A DNA stretch of 36,000 nucleotides from PALSA-1336 sp038203095. Lineage in GTDB: Bacteria; Patescibacteriota; Doudnabacteria; UBA920. The stretch is taken from assembly GCA_038203095.1 (NCBI GenBank), contig JBBREH010000012.1, forward strand, positions 1-36,000, in the 5' to 3' direction. Both the position numbers and the translations under genes were made by a program. The notes below the pieces were generated by a model that saw nothing but the letters and a program-made list of their open reading frames with translations, did no database searches and was not told the DNA's origin. Below, piece by piece: positions 5,946 through 13,883 of the stretch (positions are counted from its first letter, which is position 1; each line of letters begins with the position of its first letter).

Positions 5946-6443
5946 ATGACGATACTCGGCATCGATCCCGGAACCGCGACAACCGGGTTTGGCATAATAA
6001 GCAAGACCACAAAATCCCGCGAATTTGAGCTGGTGGATTTTGGGGTTATTAGCACAGACAAAAAACTTAGCGACGCCGAGCGTTTGGAGATTTTAGCAAA
6101 CGATGTTGAGCAACTCATAAAAAAATACACCCCCAATGCCGTGGGCGTGGAAAAATTATTTTTGACCACCAACCAAAAAACCGTGATGACCGTGAGCCAG
6201 GCTAGAGGAGTAGTACTGCTAATTTGCCAAAAAGCCAAGATCCCAATTTTTGAATTTACGCCACTTCAAGTAAAAAGTTTTATTTGTGGTTATGGTAAGG
6301 CAGAAAAAAAACAGGTACAATACGTGGTACAAAAAACCTTTAAATTAAAAACTCCGCCTAAACCGGACGACGCGGCAGACGCTTTAGCCATTGCGCTGTG
6401 CGCCGGGCATTATTACGAAAAAGGTTTGCGGATAACTGTGTAG
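5946..6443 (+). CDS. ruvC: crossover junction endodeoxyribonuclease RuvC
   Basis: Holliday-junction resolvase, 165 residues from ATG 5946, the usual family length. The RNase-H-fold acidic residues are visible: D7 in ILGIDPG, E69 in GVEKLF, and D141/D142 with D145 in KPDDAADALAIA. The frame is open upstream to 5838, but that part is palindromic repeat, so ATG 5946 (MTILGIDPG) is chosen. It would act with RuvAB; ruvB is at 28635-29675 and ruvA is not in the window. Confidence 0.95.
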   Translation: MTILGIDPGTATTGFGIISKTTKSREFELVDFGVISTDKKLSDAERLEILANDVEQLIKKYTPNAVGVEKLFLTTNQKTVMTVSQARGVVLLICQKAKIPIFEFTPLQVKSFICGYGKAEKKQVQYVVQKTFKLKTPPKPDDAADALAIALCAGHYYEKGLRITV

Positions 6444-6484
6444 CGTGCCCATTTATGGGCGTCCTTGATTGCCGATAAATCGAC

Positions 6485-6513
6485 TAACCCCGTAGATTTA
6501 TTTTACGGGGCTA
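6485..6513. terminator. hairpin downstream of ruvC, weak terminator
   Basis: CCCCGTA (6488-6494) pairs with TACGGGG (6504-6510), with flanking CTAA/CTAA. A second small stem, GCCCAT/ATGGGC, lies just after the ruvC stop. There is no T-tract, so termination is uncertain. Confidence 0.4.
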
Positions 6514-6525
6514 ACTACAAATGAC

Positions 6526-6554
6526 TAGACACTCCAAAATCAGTTTGTTATAAT
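6526..6554 (+). promoter_or_regulatory. promoter of the micro-ORF/RNA unit
   Basis: -35 TAGACA (6526-6531), exactly 17 bases, -10 TATAAT (6549-6554); predicted start near 6561. The same hexamers and spacing recur at 35662-35690. Confidence 0.75.
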
Positions 6555-6605
6555 TTTTTCAAACTAACTCCGTTGCAATTATGGGCGGATAAGGAGAATA
6601 CTACT

Positions 6606-6713
6606 ATGCTTTTTGATGACGAACCCGCGGACGGAACGAGCGATGGCGGAATGGCCGACGACACCGAAAAGGACGGAGAAAAAGACGGTGAAGGCGGTGG
6701 CGAAACAATATAG
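6606..6713 (+). CDS. 35-residue acidic, glycine-rich small protein
   Basis: ATG 6606 is preceded by AAGGAG at 6591-6596 with a 9-base gap, one of very few clear Shine-Dalgarno sites in this window. The product starts MLFDDEPADGTSDGG and ends GEGGGETI: mostly D, E, G, K, T, with no membrane or signal segment. Its base composition is much more GC-rich than the genes around it. The TAG stop at 6711 is the first triplet of an 11-bp RNA stem. A longer overlapping frame (start 6616) lacks correct ribosome-site spacing and looks like a shadow. Function unknown; small-protein status rests on promoter, ribosome site and terminator together. Confidence 0.6.
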   Translation: MLFDDEPADGTSDGGMADDTEKDGEKDGEGGGETI

Positions 6714-6855
6714 TGGTGGCGATCTAAATTCGTCCATTTCGAGCGAGTGCACCCGAGAGAGAAATCTGTTAAATGTCCTCATTAGCGGGATAAACAGATC
6801 CCTCAGATGCATTCGGGATGGAACATAGAAGGCTTAGTTTAGAACGCTACCACTA
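6711..6855 (+). ncRNA. rod-like structured RNA region after the micro-ORF
   Basis: TAGTGGTGGCG (6711-6721) pairs with CGCTACCACTA (6845-6855): 11 bp with one G-U. Nested inside, in order, are TCTAAA/TTTAGA (6723/6838), CCAT/ATGG (6734/6818), CCCGA/TCGGG (6752/6813) and ATCTGTT/AACAGAT (6764/6793). The result is a long rod with asymmetric internal loops. It could be the 3' half of a 340-nt transcript from 6561 to 6900, a regulatory 3' UTR or a 6S-like RNA. Conserved tmRNA, RNase P and SRP motifs are not seen. Confidence 0.55.
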
Positions 6856-6874
6856 TATAAGCGACGCGGATATT

Positions 6875-6900
6875 AAAACCCCCTCGATCGAGGGGGTTTT
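6875..6900. terminator. bidirectional terminator between the RNA unit and tyrS
   Basis: A perfect 26-base palindrome: AAAACCCCCTCGA and its complement, giving G/C stems with A and T runs on both sides. It serves the plus-strand RNA unit and the minus-strand tyrS, which ends at 6905. Confidence 0.9.
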
Positions 6901-6904
6901 AAGT

Positions 6905-8092
6905 TTATTTAATTTTTACGAATTTTCTTTTGCCGACTTGTAACAGATATTCTTGTTTTCCGTCTAAAATATATTCAGTATCCACAGCCGGCTGTTGGTT
7001 GACCTTAATGCCTTTTTGTTCAATCAATCTTCTGGCTTCCGACTTGCTTGTGACTAAGCTGGTCAAAACCAATAAATCTGACAACTTATATTTGCCCGGC
7101 GTTAACTTTTTTTCCTGAATTTCAGTGGGCAACTGTCCTTTGGCAAACTGAGCAACAAAAGCATCTTTAGCTAGCATGGCGGACTTATTTCCGTGGTAGA
7201 GCGAGGCAATGGCCTGGGCTAGCAACAACTTCTGGTCACGGGGATTGGCCAATTCGGTAGTTACGCGCTCTATTTCAACAATCGACGTGCGGGTAGCCAA
7301 CAAATAATATTTTTTTATTAGACTGTCCGGAATAGACATCACCTTACCAAACATCATGTTTGGCTCATCGGTTATATTAATTACATTGCCCCAGGAAGAG
7401 GACATTTTTCGTCCATCCGTGCCTTCCATAAGCGTGGTCATTAAAATATTTTGCGATGCCTGTTTGTATAAAGGTTGAATAGTCCGGCCGGCCAACAAAT
7501 TAAAACGCTGGTCGGTTCCGCCCAATTCAACATCGGCCTTCACCGCAACCGAATCGTAGCCCTGCATTAAAGGATACATCGCTTCCAAAAAGGAAACCCT
7601 TTTGCCTTCTTTCATTCGCCGAGCAATTACCTCGCGTGATATGAATTCGTGTAAACCAAAAAGATTGGCCAGTCTGACAATTTCCAAAAAGCCCAATTTT
7701 TTTAGCCATTTGGAATTATAATAAACCTCTGTCTTTTTTTTATCTAAAATTTTAAAAGCCTGTTCAAAGTACGTCTTCAAATTTTCTTTGATCTGCTTTT
7801 CGGACAGCTGGGGGCGCTCGGAATCTTTGTCAGACGTGTCGCCAACCTGACCGGTAAAATCCCCCACAATAAACACAGCCTTATGTCCCATATCCTGAAA
7901 TGCGCGCAGTTTCCACAACACCACGGCTCTACCAATGTGAATATTAGGAGAAGTAGGGTCTATACCCAGCTTTACCCTTAACTTATTTTTAGACTTTAAA
8001 AGACTTTCCAAATTCGCCTTATCTATCACATCTTCCACTCCGCGAGTTAAGAGCTCGACTATTTGGCTGTCCGATGATTCTTTAGTGATCAT
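6905..8092 (-). CDS. tyrS: tyrosyl-tRNA synthetase
   Basis: Class I synthetase charging tRNA-Tyr, 395 residues from ATG 8092. The signature HIGR lies at 52-55 (in PNIHIGR), KMSSS at 229-233 (GRKMSSSWGN), and a C-terminal S4 RNA-binding domain at about 330-395 (SDLLVLTSLVTSKSEARRLI ... GIKVNQ). Upstream in-frame starts to 8206 would overlap the divergent PBP gene and add non-family residues, so MITKESS is preferred. A -10-like TATAAT on this strand ends at 8117, giving a leader of about 20 bases. Confidence 0.97.
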   Translation of the reverse strand: MITKESSDSQIVELLTRGVEDVIDKANLESLLKSKNKLRVKLGIDPTSPNIHIGRAVVLWKLRAFQDMGHKAVFIVGDFTGQVGDTSDKDSERPQLSEKQIKENLKTYFEQAFKILDKKKTEVYYNSKWLKKLGFLEIVRLANLFGLHEFISREVIARRMKEGKRVSFLEAMYPLMQGYDSVAVKADVELGGTDQRFNLLAGRTIQPLYKQASQNILMTTLMEGTDGRKMSSSWGNVINITDEPNMMFGKVMSIPDSLIKKYYLLATRTSIVEIERVTTELANPRDQKLLLAQAIASLYHGNKSAMLAKDAFVAQFAKGQLPTEIQEKKLTPGKYKLSDLLVLTSLVTSKSEARRLIEQKGIKVNQQPAVDTEYILDGKQEYLLQVGKRKFVKIK

Positions 8093-8149
8093 AAAATAAT
8101 GAATTATTACCTGCTTATTATAGCATTTTTCTGAAAGACAAAAAACCGC

Positions 8150-8155
8150 TATAAT
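8150..8155 (+). promoter_or_regulatory. -10 box placed for a leaderless PBP transcript
   Basis: TATAAT at 8150-8155 is followed by only six bases before ATG 8162, so a start 6-7 bases downstream would coincide with the start codon. The -35 region is not clear. A similar arrangement occurs at 12245. Confidence 0.5.
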
Positions 8156-8161
8156 TACCTT

Positions 8162-11005
8162 ATGCGCGTTTACACCTACCAGCCTCACAAAAATCATTCC
8201 TCCCATAAAAAAGCCAAGACGCCTTCACGGTACAAAAAATACCGGTGGAAAGTCTTGACCTGGATATTCCGGCTTTTTGCCGTGGGCGTCTTTGCCGCGG
8301 CTTTGTTATTTTTGTATTACACCAAAGATTTGCCCGATCCCAACAAATTACTGGACCGCAATGTACCTGAGTCCACCAAAATCCTAGCTCGAGACGGGAG
8401 CTTACTTTACGAGATCCACGGGGAGTACAAACGCACGCAGGTTAACCTTGAGCAAATTTCCACAAACTTAAAAAATGCTACAGTCGCAGTGGAAGACAAG
8501 GATTTTTACAAGCATGGTGGAATTTCTTATACCGGCATTTTACGCGCGGTGTTGAATGACATTTTAAAACTCAAGCTTAGCCAGGGCGGAAGCACCATTA
8601 CCCAGCAGTTTGTCAAAAATGCCATTTTAACTAATAACAAATCTTTTGACAGGAAAATTCGCGAGGTAATTTTAAGCATAGCCATTGAAAGCCGTTTTAG
8701 CAAAGAACAAATTTTAAAACTTTATTTAAACGAAATTCCTTACGGGCGTAATACTTACGGTGCCGAGGCAGCGGCTCAAACTTACTTTAACAAATCGGCT
8801 AAAGATTTAAGCCTGGCCGAAAGTGCCTACTTAGCCGCCCTACCACAAGCGCCCACCTATTACAACCCACTCGGTCCCAACCGGGTAGCGCTCGATAATC
8901 GCAAAAACGTTATTTTAAATTTAATGGCGCAACAGGGTTATATTACAACAGACGCGGCCAAGCAAGCCAAAGATGAAAAAGTAGAATTCAACAAAATTAC
9001 CACCGGCATCAAAGCGCCGCATTTTGTTTTGTGGGTTCAAGATTATTTGGCCGGCAAATACGGCGAAAAAACTTTGGAAGAAGGGGGCCTTAAAATTTAT
9101 ACAACACTCGACCCGCGCCTGCAACAAATTGCCGAAAACGCAGTAAAAAATGGGGTAGAAAAATTCAGCAAAAAGTATAACGCTAATAATGCCGGTCTGG
9201 TAGCTATAGACCCTAAAACCGGTCAAATTTTAGCTATGGTCGGCAGCAAGGACTATTTTGCCAAGAGCGAGCCCGAAGGTTGCGCTCCCGGCAAAAATTG
9301 CTTGTTCGAACCTAATTTTAATGTTGCCTTATCACAAAGACAGCCCGGCTCCAGCTTTAAGCCCTATGTTTACGTCACCGCATTTAAAAAGGAATTCGGC
9401 TATGCGCCCGCCTCTATGTTGGTTGATGTCACTACCAATTTTGGCACTTACAATGGCAAAGATTACATCCCCCACAACTACAACGGCCAGTCTTACGGCC
9501 CTGTTTCTATGCGCAAAGCCATGGCCGGCAGCTTAAACGTTCCGGCGGTAAAAACTTTGGCTTTAGTAGGAGTAACCAGCGCCGTTCAAACCGCCCATGA
9601 CCTTGGGATAACCAGCCCGCTGGCCGACTGCGGTCTATCTTTAGTATTAGGCGGTTGCGAAGTTAGGCTTCTTGACCATGTCGCGGCTTATTCAGTTCTG
9701 GCCAACGAAGGCGTAAAAAATCCCGCCACGCCGATTTTAAAAATTTTAGATAAAGATGGAAAAGCTTTAGAAGAATTTAAAAGTAACCCGCAAACTGTGT
9801 TAGACCAGCAGGCGGCATATGAACTTATTAGCATTATGACTGACAATAATGCGCGTACTTATATTTTCGGAGCGAACTCACCATTGATTTTACCGAATAG
9901 AACTGTGGCAGCCAAAACCGGCACCACCAACAACTGGCACGATGGTTGGACTTTGGGCTTCACCCCCTCACTGGCTGCCGGCGTATGGTCAGGTAATAAT
10001 GACGGAACACTCTTAAAAAAAGGGGCAGATGGGGTGCTGGTCGCCGCGCCAATTTGGCATGATTTTATGGCACAAGCTTTAGCCGGCACTGCGGCCGAAG
10101 AATTTACCGTGCCAACCGGCATTCAAAAAGTCACGGTAGATGAACTTTCCGGTAAGCTGCCGACAGACGCCACACCCTCCACCAAAGTTGAAACTTTTGC
10201 TGACTATTCCGTGCCAACTAAATATGATGACATTCATATAAAAGTCGCAATAGATTCATTAACCGGTCTAGCGGCTAACAATCTGACTCCGCCGGAAAGA
10301 ATTGTTAACCAACTTTTTACGCCACTCCATAGTGAAAAAAGGGATAATCCCAATTGGGAAAACCCGGTGGTTGAATTCGCACTAGCCAACCCTCAAAACT
10401 ACAGCTATCCTCCCAATGATGCGCAAATTATCAACCCCGGACAGAATAACAGCCAAGGACCCGCACTTAACATATTGGACCCGGTCGATGGCGCGACAAT
10501 TTCTAGACTTCCTTTTCAGGTATCCGTCAACGCGGTTTCACCAAACAAGATTGCCAAAGTGGACTTATCAATAGATGGAGAATTTTATCAAAGCGTATCT
10601 TCCCAACCTTTTGTCTTTAACATAAATAAGAACCTAATCTCCGGTAGTCACACTTTAGCAGTCCATGCTGTCGATGTTTTAGGTGCTTTTTCCGATACCA
10701 GTTCCTCAATTGAAGTAGATCTCTCCTCTCCTCTTACCCTTACCCAACCCACTGACCAAAGCTTACTGCTGTTCCCGGTGGTTTTAATGACGGAAAGTGA
10801 TACTCTGTATAATTTGGTCAACTTTTATTTAATAGACAGCAAAGGGCAAACAACGCTAATAGGCGCGGCCGACAACAGCGACCATACCGGAAAATATCAC
10901 TACAGCTTAAATTGGAAAGTTTCGCCGGCCACCGGGGAATATAAAATTTACGCGCAAGGTAACGGAAAAGCCACGACCGCAAAAATAAAAATCTCCGTTC
11001 CCTAA
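8162..11005 (+). CDS. class A penicillin-binding protein (PBP1A-like) with C-terminal Ig-like domains
   Basis: Bifunctional peptidoglycan synthase of 947 residues. A basic cytoplasmic tail is followed by one membrane anchor (about 31-53). The GT51 glycosyltransferase has EDKDFYKHGG (E111 catalytic) and GGSTITQQ (142-149). The transpeptidase has SSFK (S397 nucleophile), SLN (457-459) and KTGT (585-588). After a Pro/Asn-rich linker, residues about 769-855 and 858-947 look like two Ig-like beta domains (ILDPVDGATISRLPFQVSV; LTQPTDQSLLLFP), probably extracellular wall- or partner-binding. It polymerises glycan chains and cross-links stems outside the membrane. The downstream O-antigen-ligase-like gene begins 28 bases later, suggesting co-transcription. 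Confidence 0.95.
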   Translation: MRVYTYQPHKNHSSHKKAKTPSRYKKYRWKVLTWIFRLFAVGVFAAALLFLYYTKDLPDPNKLLDRNVPESTKILARDGSLLYEIHGEYKRTQVNLEQISTNLKNATVAVEDKDFYKHGGISYTGILRAVLNDILKLKLSQGGSTITQQFVKNAILTNNKSFDRKIREVILSIAIESRFSKEQILKLYLNEIPYGRNTYGAEAAAQTYFNKSAKDLSLAESAYLAALPQAPTYYNPLGPNRVALDNRKNVILNLMAQQGYITTDAAKQAKDEKVEFNKITTGIKAPHFVLWVQDYLAGKYGEKTLEEGGLKIYTTLDPRLQQIAENAVKNGVEKFSKKYNANNAGLVAIDPKTGQILAMVGSKDYFAKSEPEGCAPGKNCLFEPNFNVALSQRQPGSSFKPYVYVTAFKKEFGYAPASMLVDVTTNFGTYNGKDYIPHNYNGQSYGPVSMRKAMAGSLNVPAVKTLALVGVTSAVQTAHDLGITSPLADCGLSLVLGGCEVRLLDHVAAYSVLANEGVKNPATPILKILDKDGKALEEFKSNPQTVLDQQAAYELISIMTDNNARTYIFGANSPLILPNRTVAAKTGTTNNWHDGWTLGFTPSLAAGVWSGNNDGTLLKKGADGVLVAAPIWHDFMAQALAGTAAEEFTVPTGIQKVTVDELSGKLPTDATPSTKVETFADYSVPTKYDDIHIKVAIDSLTGLAANNLTPPERIVNQLFTPLHSEKRDNPNWENPVVEFALANPQNYSYPPNDAQIINPGQNNSQGPALNILDPVDGATISRLPFQVSVNAVSPNKIAKVDLSIDGEFYQSVSSQPFVFNINKNLISGSHTLAVHAVDVLGAFSDTSSSIEVDLSSPLTLTQPTDQSLLLFPVVLMTESDTLYNLVNFYLIDSKGQTTLIGAADNSDHTGKYHYSLNWKVSPATGEYKIYAQGNGKATTAKIKISVP

Positions 11006-11033
11006 AAAATTATTCAAAACGATTTTAAATTAA

Positions 11034-12218
11034 ATGGCTTATTTAATAATTTTGACGCTACTTTTCACACCGGCCTATGTGATAAAATTCCGGCTTGGCC
11101 CACTGCCCACCGACTTGCTAATGCTGTGGGTATTTTTTGTTTGGATAGTTTTTGGGGGTTATCTGGTATTTAAAAAAAAATTACCACACTTTTTGACTTA
11201 CATCAAAGAGACAGACAATAAAATTCTGATTTTAACTGGACTCTTTTTTCTGGCAGGTATTATTAGCTTCTTCATTGGTGGCTCAAGCAGGCCTAAGCTC
11301 GGTCAATTTATTGTTTTACTTTTGCAGCCAATCTCTCTTTTTTTTATCAGTCGCTTTCTGTTTACTCAAAACCCCCAATCAAAAAACTACCTACTAACTA
11401 CTATCTACTGTCTACTTGCCCTCGCCGGTCTTTACTCGCTCCTGCAATACTTCACCCTAATTGGCCTGCCACCGGTTTGGTGGGGCAACTCAATCGAACC
11501 AAAAAGAGCAATAGCCTTTTTCATTCACCCAAATTTTTATGCTCTTTGGTCAGCGCCGCTCTTGGCCTTGCTCGTACCCGATTTGCTTGTTGAGTTTAAA
11601 GATAAAAGTTTAAAAATAAAAGATTTCCGATTGTGGGCTTGGGTCTTAGGCGCCATAGGATTACTGCTTTCTCTCTCCCGAGCCGGATGGTTAGGTTTGG
11701 CTACTGCGATTGCTGTTTATTTAATTGTCGCGGCTAACAAAAAAATCCGCCGAATTATTTGCGGTGCTGTTATAATTATTTTTATTATTATTTTTTCTAC
11801 CCCCTCTCTCCGCTGGCGGTTTATTTTACCCTTTTACGGCGAAAAGTCTTCTGTCTCCCGTCTCTCTCTTTGGCACACCGGTATTAAAGCAATCGGCAAG
11901 AATCCGATTTTTGGCTTAGGATTAACCGGTTTTTCCCAAAACTGGCAACGACTTAACACCGACCCAAACCTCGACACCCACAACTTCCCGCATAATATTT
12001 TTTTGGATTTGTGGGTGGAAACCGGTCTCTTGGGTTTAATAAGTTTTACCGGACTAGTTGGCATTCATATTTATCAAGGCCTAAAAAATCGTCAAAATAT
12101 TTTTAAACTCTCTGTCGCTCTTTTCCTCATTGCTCTCCTTGCCCAGGGCATAATCGACAACCCCTATTTTAAAAATGATTTGGCCATGGTATTTTGGATA
12201 GTGCTAGCCTCATATTAA
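11034..12218 (+). CDS. O-antigen ligase / polymerase (Wzy_C) family membrane protein
   Basis: A 394-residue protein with about ten hydrophobic segments. The family signatures are SLSRAGWLGLATA in the middle, and the large periplasmic loop ending in HNFPHNIFLDLWVETGLLGL, where WaaL/Wzy proteins carry catalytic residues. It would join or polymerise glycan units on undecaprenyl carriers at the outer face of the membrane. Acceptor and donor are unknown; other glycosylation genes here are only the GT2 at 26215. Around 11385-11420 the DNA becomes a CTACT-rich low-complexity stretch, still in frame. Confidence 0.82.
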   Translation: MAYLIILTLLFTPAYVIKFRLGPLPTDLLMLWVFFVWIVFGGYLVFKKKLPHFLTYIKETDNKILILTGLFFLAGIISFFIGGSSRPKLGQFIVLLLQPISLFFISRFLFTQNPQSKNYLLTTIYCLLALAGLYSLLQYFTLIGLPPVWWGNSIEPKRAIAFFIHPNFYALWSAPLLALLVPDLLVEFKDKSLKIKDFRLWAWVLGAIGLLLSLSRAGWLGLATAIAVYLIVAANKKIRRIICGAVIIIFIIIFSTPSLRWRFILPFYGEKSSVSRLSLWHTGIKAIGKNPIFGLGLTGFSQNWQRLNTDPNLDTHNFPHNIFLDLWVETGLLGLISFTGLVGIHIYQGLKNRQNIFKLSVALFLIALLAQGIIDNPYFKNDLAMVFWIVLASY

Positions 12219-12244
12219 TTAGCGTTTAATAAAACGTTTCGGAT

Positions 12245-12250
12245 TATAAT
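12245..12250 (+). promoter_or_regulatory. -10 box four bases before the EEP gene start
   Basis: TATAAT at 12245-12250, TTTT, then ATG 12255. Transcription from it would begin at or inside the start codon, a leaderless arrangement. No good -35 is seen. Confidence 0.45.
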
Positions 12251-12254
12251 TTTT

Positions 12255-13040
12255 ATGACAGAATTTTTAGTATTTGACTGGAATACTCAAGGCAATTTTA
12301 ATTATACCGGTTACACCTCGCTTAAAAAACGGAAAGAGGTTTTATCCAAAGTCCGGGCGGATATAATTACTCTTCAAGAATTCCCGCACGCGCAAAATAA
12401 AATTAGAACAATAAAAAACTTGGCCGGTTACAATTGTTTTTGTTTGGAACCAGGCAATCCCAACAATAACGTAATTTTAAGCAAATTCCCCATTCTTTCT
12501 GCCGCTGAAATAAAATTTCCGGTCATAAACGGCCACAGCAATTTTCGGGGCTGCCTGCGAGCCGATATAAAAATTGGCGATCAAATTTTAAGGCTCTACA
12601 ATTGCCACTTTGAAATTTTTGGGGTTGCAATAGACTCCCGACAAAAACAACTCAACCATATTATTGCTGATAGTCAAAACTTTCAAGGGCCAACAATTAT
12701 TTGTGGAGACATGAATACCACTATCCCCAAAGCAGGGTTAAACAGAAGCATTATCAGCTTTTGGCACCATGAACCAAAAGCCGAAATGATGATTGGCGGC
12801 AAATACTTTGAAAGCGACGAAAGAAATTTGTTTAATAAACTGGCTTATAATAAGGGGTTTAAAGAAGTTTTTGATATTTGCACCCCAACTTGGTTAATGT
12901 TAAAAACCCAAAAATGGGAAATGTTTAAATTAAAACTGGATTGGTTTTTGATAAAAAATCTTATAGTAAAAAATTCCAAACTTTACCCTTACATTTCCGA
13001 CCATCGGCCGCTGGAAACTATATTAGAATTACCGCTGTGA
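12255..13040 (+). CDS. endonuclease/exonuclease/phosphatase (EEP) superfamily protein
   Basis: A 261-residue metal-dependent phosphodiesterase fold. Motifs in order are the N-terminal FDWNTQGN (metal Asn), ITLQEFP (metal Glu, about 38-44), YNCHFE, the ICGDMNTT motif (catalytic Asp/Asn), KLDWFLIKN and the closing SDHRPL (catalytic His). The substrate could be a nucleic acid, sugar phosphate or lipid phosphate; sequence alone does not tell. There is no signal peptide. Its 3' end overlaps the convergent TrmB-like gene by 12 bases. Confidence 0.88.
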   Translation: MTEFLVFDWNTQGNFNYTGYTSLKKRKEVLSKVRADIITLQEFPHAQNKIRTIKNLAGYNCFCLEPGNPNNNVILSKFPILSAAEIKFPVINGHSNFRGCLRADIKIGDQILRLYNCHFEIFGVAIDSRQKQLNHIIADSQNFQGPTIICGDMNTTIPKAGLNRSIISFWHHEPKAEMMIGGKYFESDERNLFNKLAYNKGFKEVFDICTPTWLMLKTQKWEMFKLKLDWFLIKNLIVKNSKLYPYISDHRPLETILELPL

Positions 13041-13778
13041 CGGGCAAAAGTCCCAAATAAATTTGAACCAAGTTCGATAACAGTCCGCCAGTTCTTTATT
13101 AATTATTACCACCAAAGTTACATCGTCAGTAATATCTTTTATTGTGAGGCCGGAAAAAGTTACAATATGGTCGCCAAAAATGTCTATTGCGCCATTTGTG
13201 GAATACTCGGGTGGAAGAAATTTATACGGCTTGCCGAGTTGGGGCAATATATCCGGCCCTAAATTTTTCACTTCGTGGTCAAAAATATGCTGGTACTTAA
13301 TTCCTTTCGCCTTGGCATCTTTAAGGAATTTTTTTATAAATATTTGCAAATCAGTATCGAACCAGCCGCCCTTGGCGCCAATAAAATAAACATCTTCCCC
13401 GACCTTTAGAATATCCCGTAAATAATTTTTAAAACCCTCCACACCTTTGTATATATAGACCGCTTCTTTACCGGCGGTCTTTTTAAATTGCCGATTTAAA
13501 TCCGGCAAGATGCTTTTTAGTTTGGATTCCTTTTCCCAAATTAAATCTTGTAGTTTGCTTGGCTCTACGGCAGAATACTTATTTTCCTTAGCCTCGCTAA
13601 GCTGATAAATTAAGCCTTTTTGTAACAGACGGGGAATAGTATCATAAATGTTGCGCTTATGAACCCCGATTTTAACCGAAATTTCCGGCACGCCCGCTTG
13701 CCCAATTTCCACTAAGCCCTCATAAATTTTTGCCTCATTTGGAGAAAGGCCTAATTCCTGCAATATTTCGTTGTGCAT
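13029..13778 (-). CDS. TrmB-family transcriptional regulator
   Basis: About 249 residues from ATG 13778; a GTG at 13817 would add 13 residues. The N-terminal winged helix (ELGLSPNEAKIYEGLVEIGQ, then VHKRNIYDTIPRLLQKGLIYQ) matches the TrmB DNA-binding domain. A short coiled linker follows, then a C-terminal half containing YIYKGVEGFKNYLRDIL and DDVTLVVI, like the effector part of TrmB-like proteins. It may sense a sugar or other small ligand and control the divergent symporter. The promoter at 13827-13855 starts so close to the GTG that both starts remain possible. Confidence 0.85.
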   Translation of the reverse strand: MHNEILQELGLSPNEAKIYEGLVEIGQAGVPEISVKIGVHKRNIYDTIPRLLQKGLIYQLSEAKENKYSAVEPSKLQDLIWEKESKLKSILPDLNRQFKKTAGKEAVYIYKGVEGFKNYLRDILKVGEDVYFIGAKGGWFDTDLQIFIKKFLKDAKAKGIKYQHIFDHEVKNLGPDILPQLGKPYKFLPPEYSTNGAIDIFGDHIVTFSGLTIKDITDDVTLVVIINKELADCYRTWFKFIWDFCPSQR

Positions 13779-13826
13779 AATCAAGTTTATATTAATTAAA
13801 GTGGTGGTGTTTGCCACTCACTAAGA

Positions 13827-13855
13827 AGTATATACAATAAGACGTCAATGATCAA
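13827..13855 (-). promoter_or_regulatory. promoter of the TrmB-like regulator, with palindromes
   Basis: On the minus strand there is -35 TTGATC (13855-13850), 17 bases, -10 TATACT (13832-13827). The palindromes GTATATAC (13828-13835) and GACGTC (13841-13846) lie in or beside the hexamers and are candidate operator halves for autoregulation or for control of the symporter at 13884. The operator role is inference. Confidence 0.5.
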
Positions 13856-13883
13856 ATCACATTAATTTTTAAGTCTTTTATAT

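Noticed and set aside
6616..6828. 70-codon open frame overlapping the micro-ORF in another frame
   Set aside because: Its ATG is 19 bases from the Shine-Dalgarno, versus 9 for ATG 6606, and its second half is explained by RNA stems.
8093..8206. 38-codon N-terminal extension of tyrosyl-tRNA synthetase
   Set aside because: It overlaps the divergent PBP start and is not homologous to the family.
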